From Tethya wilhelma (Eukaryota > Porifera > Demospongiae > Tethyida > Tethyidae): a stretch of 64,000 nt of DNA. Shown piece after piece: positions 23,335-34,057 of the stretch (the first letter of the stretch is position 1; every line of letters starts with the position of its first letter). The translations under genes were made by a program, and so were the position numbers. A model generated the notes under the pieces. It saw only the letters and a program-made list of their open reading frames with translations, did not search any database and had not been told where the DNA came from. The DNA lies in contig CAXIPT010000003.1 in assembly GCA_964030475.1 (NCBI GenBank), forward strand, positions 161,365 through 225,364. Reading direction: 5' to 3'.

Positions 23335-23556
23335 CAGAAGGCTTTGAAGTCCAATGTAAGCATCATACAGTAGCTACAACTGAAAATTTGCTTGCATGTC
23401 TTCCATTAGTAAATCAATAGGGGTATGTTACAATTATTAATTTATTGGTAAAAGACTAGGTCCTTCAGTATTGCTACTTGTGCATGAGCACTTCTAAGAC
23501 ATATTTTAAAAAAAAACTTTTTTTCATGTCATCTTCTCCTTAATATGCATACCGTT
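23335..23556 (+). repeat. Inverted copy of intron 2 of the ectodomain gene
   Basis: Reads on the plus strand what 26508-26265 reads on the minus strand: the last 20 bases of an exon (CAGAAGGCTTTGAAGTCCAA), the GTAAGC donor and the whole intron up to GCATAC just before the acceptor, with scattered changes. Similarity stops where exon 3 would begin and, on the other side, at the coiled-coil element. Confidence 0.8.
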
Positions 23557-24330
23557 AATCCAACTCACTGTTCACGATGCTGTGCTACACTAAGTAAGAG
23601 ACTAGTCTAAGAGTACTGCGATTCAGAGAATTCTAATACTGATTCAGAACTCATAACTAATGACTAAAATGTTTTCAACACAAAATGTATACACACTACA
23701 CATACAGGTATGTTACTAGGTGGAAAGGTTCATGGTGAAACACTTTAGCAGTCACTTTCACTTTAAACTGATAAGGTGAGCAAGTAAAAACAGTGAAGAG
23801 AGATCAATCTTGATAATTGAGACGTTGGGAAATCGTATTCATTAATATTATAGAGAAGTGATATGTGTGCTTCCAAAAAGGATGATGTCAGCAGCTTTCC
23901 ATTGGCTTTCAAGCACTTAATTCATACAACTTAGTAACATGTTTCACTTCTCTATAGCTGGCCAGGTATAGGAGTTTCTATCTTTCTGGAGTTCACAGTG
24001 GAAGCAGTTACCTTAGTCCATAGTACATGATAGTATATATGGCACTTGAACATTGGTGATTGGTGCATGATTGGTGCATACTGAGCAGGTTCAAAATTAA
24101 TGTCAGAGATGGAGCATGTAGTGTATGAATGGAAAGCCAGCAAAATGCAACAAAAACCTGAATAGCTTAGTGTGCAGCATAATAATATAAGCAATTCAAA
24201 TCGACTAGAATACACATATCATGCCATTACATGTAGTAGGCCTTGGAGTTCACAGGCATTAAAGCAGAGAATAGCAGTATGCACTACTATTCATAGACAC
24301 TAGTCGACTTCCAAACCAGATCACAAGCTA

Positions 24331-24397
24331 GTAGCTCAGTGGTAAGGGCATTCGATTGGAGTTTGAAAGACTTGGGTTCGAATCCAAGCTGGATCTC
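24331..24397 (+). repeat. tRNA-derived SINE head or tRNA pseudogene
   Basis: Has a perfect A box (TAGCTCAGTGG) and B box (GGTTCGAATCC). D arm and anticodon arm fold (stem TTCGA/TTGAA, loop TTGGAGT, would-be GGA anticodon), but the T loop has eight bases, the variable loop is too short for serine tRNA, and no acceptor stem can be paired. That pattern fits a SINE promoter rather than a working tRNA. Confidence 0.55.
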
Positions 24398-24698
24398 AAA
24401 ATTTTCTCAATGATTTACACTTATCTCGGGTATAGAGCAAAAATAGTTTGCAATGCGGTCAATGCATTGTGCTATCACACTATATACAATCAAAAGGTAC
24501 AGGAATAACAATTGATAATCAGCAAAAATGAGCAAGATGGCCACATCAGAATGCTGTGAACATCATGTTTTCAACAGAACATATGCATGTACATACATGG
24601 CTCAATGCAAATTGCTTTGAAAATAAAATCAACATAATATCTGTCCATAATTAAGTACTAAATTAGTTAGGTATGAAAGAAAATGTACATGCAGCTAA

Positions 24699-24963
24699 TC
24701 ACTTTTTTACCAGTACATATCGTGCCACATGAATACTGAAGTCAACTGGTTGCTCTCCATATCTCTCTTTCAATTTTGACAAGGCATCTTGATCAGCTTT
24801 TTCAGGGTTAAACTTTCCAGCAGTACACATTGACCAAAACTTAAACACAGCATCGAGATGAGGATACACAAAGGTATCAGTACCATCTTCCCTGAGAGCC
24901 ACTGCAAAGCCACTCTCTTGGGCTAGTTCGTCATAAGTCTCCATAGAACACATGAAAAATCCT
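24699..24963 (-). CDS. Terminal exon of an unidentified gene
   Basis: Minus-strand frame entering at the gap (24964) and ending at a TGA at 24701-24699. Peptide includes ALREDGTDTFVYPHLDAVFK and VDFSIHVARYVLVKK. The arrangement (aromatic-rich block, then a basic C-terminal strand) is reminiscent of small SAM-methyltransferase C termini, but that is a guess. The upstream exons are not in this contig. Confidence 0.35.
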
Positions 24964-25075
24964 NAAGTGCATGTACATGTGTGCATGCATTTAAATTGTC
25001 ATCTGTAAAATCAATAGCAGATGATTGTAACATTTTCAGATCACAAATCAAACACACAAAATTAATTCTACATAC

Positions 25076-27104
25076 CAGTGACATCAATGGTACCAGTGAG
25101 CCCGGTGTCGAAGGGACCAGCACTGCTCGTAACAAAGAACTGAAGTTGAGCTTCGCCAGTCGTGATGTCACAAATGGAACCTGGAAAAGTTCCTTGTCCC
25201 ATACTCAGAGCAAAATCACTGTCGACAGACAGACAGAGATGACTTGGAGTGAGAACTACTGAGACATTCTATAAAAGAACAAACAAACCATTGAATGCAA
25301 GAATTGAATTGTGAGAAGTTGTGAAGGAATATATTTTCAAGCTTTATTTGGTAAAACAAACTCACCAACATTGAGTCAGGCCCATCTGTAATGACTCTAT
25401 TGTTCGTATCCAATGCTTGAATTATAAGAGGAGTTCTGAAAGGAAAGTTAGCATCAGCATTTGCATCAAATGCAGCGTACGAAGTTGGTTCGAATACTAG
25501 CGATCCCATAGTCTGCACTGTAGTACAAATAGAAAATAAAAATGCATGAATATGGCTATAGAAATGCATGTAGGATAATAACTACACAATATCATCACAA
25601 AGCTATAGAAACTCAGAGATAAAAAGGGTCCAACTATTTTGCCAGGACAATCATATACATAAAAGAGCTAGAAACTGAACATTACATTATAGTTAACAAC
25701 AGCTATAGATGACAGAGAGCTGAATAAATATTGTGCTTACGTGTGACGTTAAAAGCTGGAGTGAAGACTACAGCATCTGAGGTTGTATTTACGACAACGG
25801 TCGTGAAAGAACTCGTTCCGACTGGTTCCAGCTGATCGTACTGAGGTGGCCATCTCTCCCATGGATAGTAAGGCAGAGTCTGAGTGAAATTGAGCTGGAC
25901 ATCTTCCACAGCAGTCAGTACACGTAGGTCGCTGAAAGTTGCAACTCCACCACTGCATTGTTGTCGAGCAGTTAAGTCCAAGTTGCCGTCCAATGCGACG
26001 CCAGTACCTCCCAACGTTATGCTGCTGGTGAGCAGTTGGTTTCGGTTGAAATTGGTAGTAAATGGAGCAAAACTTTTCGTGTCCCAAGCAATCGTTGCAT
26101 CAATGTTCAAAATGGAATGACGTCCAGAGTCTAGGAGAATGTAGCTACCAGGATTGTTTGGATCTTCAGCCAGCGTCCTGACTGTGAAACTCATTGGCTC
26201 ATTCACTTCAACATTGCCCTGAGGTGTGCTGGAAATCTCAATTTTAGCTGCTTGCACTGTATGCATGTTGAGGAGAAGATGACATAACAAACTCTAGTAT
26301 TTTTTAAAATATAAGTTATATGTCTTAGAAGTGTTTGTGCATAAGTAGCAATACTGAAGGACCTAGTCTTTTGTGATTTACCAATAAATTAATAATTGCA
26401 ACATACCCCTATTGATTTACTAATGGAAGACATGCAAGCAAATTTTCAGTTGTAGCTACTGTATATGCATGCATGATGCTTACATTGGACTTCAAAGCCT
26501 TCTGAATCAACAGTGACATTAGTTCCCTCAATAGTAGCACTGAATCGAAGCCTGCGCAATTCACTGGAGTATTTTGTGTGAAGCAATCGCTCAAATCTAG
26601 CCGTTCCATCCGAGGATGTTGCTACGACTTTGCCGAGTGGAAAAAGAGCATCTGTTGTATCGCAACTGAGCTCAATGCAAGAGTCGGAGAGGAATCGACA
26701 CAGGTTGTATCTATGAGTCCACTTGTTGTGCTGACAGAGTGTACCATTGTATGTATCATTATTGTTGTCCAAATTCAAGTTCCATACGTCAATAGTGGTT
26801 GCAGTAATGGTCACAGGGTCAGTGTAAAGGGTTCCATTGGAGTATTTCACGTGGACAATGACAGGTTCCAACATATGATCCATTTCGGGTGCATTGTAAA
26901 TCATTTCTGACGGGTTGGTTGGAATATCAGCAGGAGGACTGAATATCTGGTCCAATTCAAGAACCACTTGAGCATTTGTGCCACCCAAAATATCTGAAAA
27001 CATCAAAATATTGGTAAAATTAATCCTAACTGTAGAATATTTTTTGACTTACTGAGTGACAGAATTAGTACAATGCTGAGACAGCAATGTACTCTATATT
27101 CCAT
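25076..27104 (-). CDS. Secreted/ectodomain beta-rich protein, 5' part
   Basis: Five minus-strand exons: 27104-27053, 26993-26484, 26256-25741, 25517-25366, 25268-25076. Exon 1 encodes a signal peptide (MEYRVHCCLSIVLILSL) and the phase joins to ILGGTNAQVVLELDQIF. The following 400 or so residues are rich in Asn-X-Ser/Thr sites and alternating hydrophobic strands (EVNEPMSFTVRTL, ARQQCSGGVATFSDLRVL), like tandem beta-sandwich modules; I cannot name the domain. No stop is reached before the gap at 24964. It could be the N-terminal part of a receptor, perhaps the guanylyl cyclase at 28151 onward if this contig is inverted. Its start codon faces a helix-turn-helix gene across a GC-rich divergent promoter. 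Confidence 0.65.
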
Positions 27105-27109
27105 GGCTT

Positions 27110-27600
27110 TTTTCCACAGTAAAAGGAGCTAAAGAACAACTGATATCACTGAATAGCGCTTTTCTTTTCACCAGAAATTCTTTTTCAAACTTGCAGTTTT
27201 TTGTTGCTGCAGCAATGCAATCTTGCAGGCGGAGCTCGTTACCATGGGGTGCCCCTCTAATTGACCAATCATATTCGATTTCTCGCACTCGGGGCCGCAG
27301 GGCGCCGGGGGACGAAAAATTTTCCCGGCCACACCCCCGCGATGACAAGTTGAGTGGCCCAAAAACACGCTTTTTGACAGCATTTTAGGCGTTCTTTTAT
27401 TACCAAGACCATCTAAGAGTACATCAGTTGATTTTCCAACTCGAAAGTCAACTCTATTTGTGACCAAGACGAGCTGAAAGACCACCAGATTGAATCAAGG
27501 CCGAATACAAGTGGATTTGCAGTGATTTCCCTTGAAATAAGCTCTGCTGTGACCTTTCGTGTTTTGCCTCCAAGTGCTACCGGCATAGTGTGTCGAAACT
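27110..27600. promoter_or_regulatory. GC-rich divergent promoter
   Basis: Between the minus-strand ATG at 27104 and a plus-strand 5' untranslated exon that ends at a donor (ACTAG/GTAAGTCTC, about 27602). The stretch 27280-27345 is much richer in G+C and CpG than its surroundings, as expected for a shared promoter. Confidence 0.45.
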
Positions 27601-27834
27601 AGGTAAGTCTCTGTGTTTTTATTCATCGCAAATACTTCCCATTGATCTTTTGAATTTGACTAAAAAAGTTCTAATAAGCGCTCTGCCGATATCTAATAAA
27701 AGCACGTCTTTTCGCCTTTCCATTTAGTGCCTCTCTACGTGGCCAGCCATTTTCTTACAATATTCAGAGTAGTGTACGGACATATACGGACAATAATTAA
27801 CCGCAAACATTTGAATATTGTTTTTATATGCAGA

Positions 27835-28135
27835 ATGACTTACAGTCCAAACCAACGCACTACAATAGACCAAGAGGTCTTTAAATGGGTTTCACAACAG
27901 AGGGAAAAAGACAAAATAGTCACTGTGAATGCCATTCGTCAAAAAGCCTTCGAATTAGGCCAAGAATATGACCCAAATTTCAAAGCATCCCTAAACTGGT
28001 ACAACAATTGGAAAAAGCGTTATGACTATTCAGAATCGCCAGAAGCCGAAGCACTCAAACACAAAAAACGACACTACACTGCTGCTTTCAAACTTCACGC
28101 TGTTCAACGTGCTGCCGAAATGGAATCGGCTAGCA
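27835..28135 (+). CDS. CENP-B/Brinker-type helix-turn-helix protein, N-terminal part
   Basis: Coding begins at ATG 27835 one base after a splice acceptor (TATATGCAG), with an untranslated first exon upstream. The roughly 100 residues visible contain a CENP-B/Tc5-like DNA-binding helix-turn-helix (DQEVFKWVSQQREKD, then FKASLNWYNNWKKRYDYS) followed by KKRHYTAAFKLHAVQRAAE, which looks like the start of a Brinker-type helix-turn-helix. Such pairs occur in pogo/Tigger transposases and in genes derived from them. The frame is cut at the gap (28136), so whether a DDE nuclease domain follows is unknown. Confidence 0.6.
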
Positions 28136-28150
28136 NCACACACACTGCAG

Positions 28151-28773
28151 GACACTAGTCAAACACCAATCCATGCTCTCGTGGGTTCAGTATCTGACGA
28201 AACTACGACAACTTTGAGTGCAATTTCAAAACAGCACGAGATGCCTATCTGGGGATATAACGCCAAGAGCGGAGTGCTGGCAGACAAGGTATAAATCAGC
28301 TATAACGTGTATATACAAAAGAGTTTTTTTTGTTGTTTTTGTTCTAAACAAGTTGTGTTTTTTCAATCTTTGCCTAGGGAGTTCATCCTTATTTTACTCG
28401 TGTGTCTTTCGGTGAGAAGGCAATCTACGAAGCTGAAGGTGCTTACTTGGCATCATATCACTGGAACAATGTGGTACGTCCCTGTCGTTAACACTCATTA
28501 AATAGCCAATAATATTATGATTGTGACAGCTAGGTATAATTTGAATGATCCTTTTTTTTTCCGTTGCTGTGTCCTCTAGATTGTGATCAAGGACAGCAAT
28601 AACCCACTCCCTCCATCAATGTTTACTGGGTTTGAATCAAATGGTGTCAAAGTTGCAAAAGAGGCAGGTGAATTTAAGCAAAAATTTGTACTGTAGGCTT
28701 TCTGTATGCTCAGTGCTCACTTTACACTTCACTGGAGTGGAATTAAAGTGTTTTATTTTGATGATCTTTACCA

Positions 28774-28846
<73 letters not shown>

Positions 28847-31800
28847 AGCTGACTGTCCCAGCCTTGCCTTCTGAACCTGATGACTATTCCTCTCTGCCTG
28901 GCTTGGACTTTCTAGCTGAGGAGATCTTTTCTGCTGGTACAAAGGTCATTTATCTCTACACCTTTCCTCCTAACGACCTGTACCTCTACAGAGAAGCTAT
29001 AAGGTAAGTTGCTCACAGTTGTTTAATAGTCAAGTTAGAACTTTTGCAAATATTATTTCATGAGGCATTGAGATTATATCCAGTTGCTGTCGAATTTGAT
29101 ACCAGTGAGACTTTATGATTAGAGATTTGATTCTGACTCCTGATTTAGAATGTCCACCAAAATGCTTGTAATTTAACTGTTTCTGATAGTCAATTCATAT
29201 ATACTGAAGGATATGTTGTTATGGGAAGCTGTGAATTAAGTTCTTTTTACATAAATTTTGCCTTTTCCATTCTTACACAGGCTCAACTTTGCACCCATCA
29301 ATGGTTACATCTGGATCGCAGATTTCCTCATCATCCAGCAGTTTCCTTTCTTCAACCACAAAGCTGACTGCGACATCATCACTCCCACCTGCACCACCGC
29401 CTTCAACAGCACCATATCCATCCAGCCTGCTGCTCTGGCCGCTTTCTCAAACGAACTCTGGAGTGAGACGCTTTACGACACCGTGAACCAGGTTGATCAG
29501 CTACGAGTTCCCTCGCTCACTTCGAGGCGTTGGGCCTCTGTGACTGGTCTTCTAGCGGTGGCTGGAGATGCTCTTGTGGCACTCTTCAAAGGAGCTGTGA
29601 AACTTATCGAGACTAATAGTACCATCACTGGCGCTTCGTGGACACAAATCATGTCAGATGTAAGCTGAGAATTTTATTGCTATAATATAGCTGCTTACAT
29701 GTATGTATTGAAGCATATATAATAAAGATGCTTTTGTCAACTTGAGAGCTATGTCTTGTGTAAACGAATGTATTGGTAGTTTGAACAATGGTATAAATAT
29801 TAGGTTATTCCTTTAATGCGCTCTTTTTCTTGTTTTACAGGTTTCATTTGTTGGTGGAAGTGGACAGATATTGTTTGACGAAAACTCTGAGAGACCCGGC
29901 TATTCAGGTATATCATACATAACCTCATTCTCAGGCTCCTCCTTCACGAATATTTTCTTGGATTTGCAAAGGAGCCTGGGAACGAGGTTATATCATACAC
30001 ACTTCATACTGTAGATCTAGAAAGGTTTTGCTAAAAATATTCACATGTATAATTTTCCGATCTAGCTACAGTAGTTAGGTATAAACCTTCTCCTTTCTAA
30101 AATTGTACATTTTTACTTTTCAGGTGTCGTCTACAACTTTAATCCCGTGGTAGATCAGTCCTTTGATGTGAACGAGGTACGTAAAGTTATAGAAATGAAG
30201 ATAAACTCATATTTTTTGCATAAAACATTTTAAACTTAAAACGTATCCTTTGCTTTGTGTTCTTTTCTCTCTAGATCATCTGGGTGCCTGGGATATGGAG
30301 TGTGGATCCTGTGAGTGGTTTGATTCTCGAGGTCCAATTGAACACGAGGCAGTTTGCTTCGAACGTGACTCACGTCTTTGAAGCCTCATTTTCTTATCCT
30401 CCAATCGACTACTTCAACAACAGAACGTGAGTAAAATTCTCTCTCTCTTTCACACACACACACACACACACAAGCTAAATTTGCTATTTGAGTGTATTGT
30501 TGAGCGAGTAAAGTACATGCAAATGTAAATGTTTTGTATGCTCTAAAACTGTCTTAGACTATTAGTACAATCTCCCTCTCTATTCAGTGTATTTGGTGTG
30601 GCTGCCGGTGAAAGTGCTCCAAGAATGATAACCCACCCAGTACCTGCAGCCTACTGGTGCTCCTCTGGCTGTGGAGGAGGTCTCTCGGACGATGCCAATG
30701 GTACCATATACTACTACAACCAGGGAGTGTGTGCTGCTCAAGATCACTGCACCTGTAATCCTAAACCTGGCACCAGTGAACCTGGCTATGCTGGCAGCTC
30801 TTGTCAACAGGTGTTGTGTGACCCTCAGTGTAGGAATGGAGAGTGTACTGAGTAAGTTTTAAGTGCCAGAGAGCTAGAAAAATGTTTTCTCTCACATTTG
30901 TAAAATATATCCAAGCTTATTCCAAAATTTGAACTGTTTGTATTACTGCAAAGTCCATCTGGTTTGAGAATGCCACTGGAAGTGAAATCTTTCCTTATGG
31001 GACAAAAATTAATAGCTAAGTTTTGACTGATAAGGTGTAGGATGCTGAAAAAGCAATCATAAGAACGAAGAGAATGGGCGCTTTCCAATGGTGCTTGAAA
31101 TTTTGAAATCTGTTGGATAATAAGAAAGTTATTTTTTCTACCAGCATTCTCAAACCAGATGAACCCAGGTTCTCTCCTTTGACCTTTGAAGGGTAGAGCC
31201 TGGGTACGAGGCTAGCACTTGCAGTACGCTCAACTGTTTTTGTAATTTTTATTGTTTCCCATTGCAGACCTGATGTGTGTACATGCGAACCATACTGGAG
31301 TGGAGTTGATTGTGGCATCCCTCTTTGCACCATGTGAGGGGATTAAATCAGTAGCCCCTGTAATGATGACCGACAAATCGATTTATGCATTATCTTTGAT
31401 CATTTTAGGTATGGTTGCAACAATGATACTGGCTCCTGTACTGGTCCAAACTTTTGCACCTGCCTGTCAGGCTACTACAGTTCAGACTGTAGCCAGAGAT
31501 GTACTTGTGTGCACGGAGTCTGCAATGATGGTAAGAGAGTATGTATATGCTTGCCTTTGCTTGCACACTCACCTGCTGGCTTGCTTACTTGCCTATATAT
31601 ACTCATGTTTGAGTTATGACTTTTCATAACTTTTCATGTGTGAGGTATAACTGCATGTTGTAAGTTATAACTTTTAGTGCTTGAGTTATAACTTTCATGT
31701 GTGAGTTATAACTGTGTCTTGTGAGTTATAACTTTTCATCCTTGCATGCATGCTAGCAAAAGTAGATATGCTAAGACCAAACTTTCATTTTTTTTGTATA

Positions 31801-32044
31801 AAATTAATGTATACTTAACTACACAAAGTTTAGTAACTATAGTCAATCACTTTTTTTTTCACTTTTCCCCCTTCCTTCACCCACTCACAGGTCAGGGAGG
31901 GACTGGTACCTGCACCTCTTGTGATGCAGGTTATGTTGGAGCCAACTGCAACCTCTCACTCCCTCTGGTTGTGGTGCCCACTCTTCTCCTGGTCATTGTA
32001 CTGGTCGTTGTCATCGTAGTGATAGCTATCTGGTATATCAAGAG
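28151..32044 (+). CDS. Receptor guanylyl cyclase, ectodomain and transmembrane part
   Basis: Exons: 28151-28288, 28378-28473, 28580-28667, 28862-29003, 29281-29659, 29841-29907, 30124-30176, 30275-30426, 30588-30851, 31268-31333, 31409-31530, 31891-32044. The first exons form the membrane-distal ligand-binding fold of the ANF-receptor type (HALVGSVSDETTTTLSAIS, HPYFTRVSFGEKAIYEAEGA, LAVAGDALVALFKGAVKLI). Cysteine-rich EGF-like repeats follow ([39 protein letters not shown]), then one transmembrane helix (PTLLLVIVLVVVIVVIAIWY). The donor after IKR joins to the kinase homology exon at 34082. Acceptor 28862 was chosen because an upstream acceptor gives a stop. Part of this block is repeated at 32390-33760. 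Confidence 0.85.
29930..29992. mobile_element. Short foldback element
   Basis: AACCTCATTCTCAGGCTCCT pairs with AGGAGCCTGGGAACGAGGTT across a 25-base loop, in a receptor cyclase intron. Related hairpins with GGCTC/CCTGGGxACGAGG ends are at 31168-31215, 32974-33030 and 36540-36634. Confidence 0.7.
30950..31161. mobile_element. Foldback MITE, AAAGTCCATCTGGTTTGAGA family
   Basis: About 210 bp with the family ends, in the receptor cyclase intron after exon 30588-30851. The allele copy is 32758-32970. Confidence 0.75.
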
Positions 32045-32389
32045 GTACGTGCGATCCAAGCTAGCTGTCGATAACATCGTACAAGTGACTGCGGCATAAT
32101 TTTGCAAAAATTTCATGATATGTATGTAAATGTTTATTAAATTTAATTTGTTTTCTTGCTTTATGAAGTTAAAATCAAGCACATGGAAAATTACTTGTTT
32201 TTGGTGGCATTTTTTCAATGTGCTTGATTTTGCTTGAAAATCAAAGTATTAGCAAGGGCTTATACGCCCTTGGTATTAGCGATCAAAATTGCATTATGCT
32301 ATCTCTCAAATGCTCTTCTGTTTCTTACACACATGCACACACACACACACACACACACANCTGTTAGTACAATTTCCCTCTCTATTCAG

Positions 32390-34025
32390 TGTATTTGGTG
32401 TGGCTGCCGGTGAAAGTGCTCCACGAATGATAACCCACCCGGTACCTGCAGCCTACTGGTGCTCCTCTGGCTGTGGAGGTGGTCTCTCTGACGATGCCAA
32501 TGGTACCATATACTACTACAACCAGGGAGTGTGTGCCGCTCAAGATCACTGCACCTGTAATCCTAAACCGGGTACCAGTGAGCCGGGTTATGCTGGCAGC
32601 TCTTGTCAACAGGTGTTGTGTGACCCTCAGTGTAGGAATGGAGAGTGTACTGAGTAAGTTTTTTAAGTGCAAGAGTGGGGAAAATAATAACATTTTCGCT
32701 CACATTTGTAAAAGATATCCAAGCTTATTCCAAAATTTGAGCTCTTTGTATTACTGTAAAGTCCATCTGGTTTGAGAATGCCACCGGAAGTGAAATCTTT
32801 TCTTATGGGACAAAAATTAATAGCTAAGTTTTGATTGGTAAGGTGTAGAATGCTGAAAAAGCAATCATAAGAATGAAGAGAATGGGCGCTTTCCAATGGT
32901 GCTTGAAATTTTGAAATCTGTTGGATAATAAGAAAGTTATTTTTTTTTACTAGCATTCTCAAACCAGATGAACCCAGGCTCTCTTCTTTGACCTTTGAAG
33001 GATAGAGCCTGGGTATGAGGCTAGCACTTGCAGTACGCTCAACTGTTTTTGTAATTTTGATTGTTTCCCATTGCAGACCTGATGTGTGTACATGTGAACC
33101 ATACTGGAGTGGAGTTGATTGTGGCATCCCTCTTTGCACCATGTGAGGGGATTAAATCAGTAGCCCCTATAATGATGATAAAAAATTGATTTAAGCATTA
33201 ATCTTTGATCTTTTTAGGTATGGTTGCAACAATGATACTGGATCTTGTACTGGTCCAAACTTTTGCACCTGTCTGTCAGGCTACTACAGTTCAGACTGTA
33301 GCCAGAGATGCACGTGTGTGCACGGAGTCTGCAATGATGGTAAGAGAGTATGAACTTGCCCATGCTTACACACTCGTCTGCTAACTTGTTTACTTGCCTA
33401 AATATACTCATATTTGTTTGAGTTATAACTACATGTACATGTTGTAAGTTATAACTTTTCATCCTTGTATTACATGTTAGCAAAAGTAGATATGATAAGA
33501 CCAAACTTTCATTATTTTTGTATAACTGTACTTAACTATACACACAAAGTTTAGTAACCAGTCATGCAATCATTCACTTTTTTCCCCTTCCTTCACACAC
33601 TCACAGGTCAAGGAGGGACTGGTACCTGCACCTCTTGTGATGCAGGTTATGTTGGAGCCAACTGCAACCTCTCACTCCCTCTGGTTGTGGTGCCCACTCT
33701 CCTCTTGGTCATAATACTGGTCGTTGTCATCGTAGTCCTAGCTATCTGGTATATCAAGAGGTACGTGCGATCCAAGCTAGCTGTCGATAACATCGTGCAA
33801 GTGACTGCAGCATAATTTTGCAAAAATTTCGTGATATGTATGTAAATGTTTATTAAATTTAATTTGTTTTCTTGCTTTGTGAAGTTGAAATCAAGCACAT
33901 GGAAAATTGCTTGTTTTTGGTGACATTTTTTCAATGTGCTTGATTTTGCTTGAAAATCAAAGTATTAGCGATCAAGATTGCATTATGCTATCTCTCAAAT
34001 CCTCTTTTGTTTCTTACACACACAG

Positions 34026-34057
<32 letters not shown>

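Larger units (their letters stand above)
22934..24698. other. Noncoding region with inverted intron copy and tRNA-like sequence
   Basis: Contains 23335-23556, an inverted copy of an intron of the ectodomain gene, and a tRNA-like head at 24331-24397. I see no convincing exon otherwise. Confidence 0.5.

Noticed and set aside
24331..24397. Functional serine tRNA gene
   Set aside because: No acceptor stem, an eight-base T loop and no long variable arm; a tRNA-derived SINE is a better fit.
31252..31629. 125-residue plus-strand frame over the EGF exons
   Set aside because: It is in the wrong frame relative to the conserved cysteine pattern; the EGF reading with splicing is supported by two alleles.
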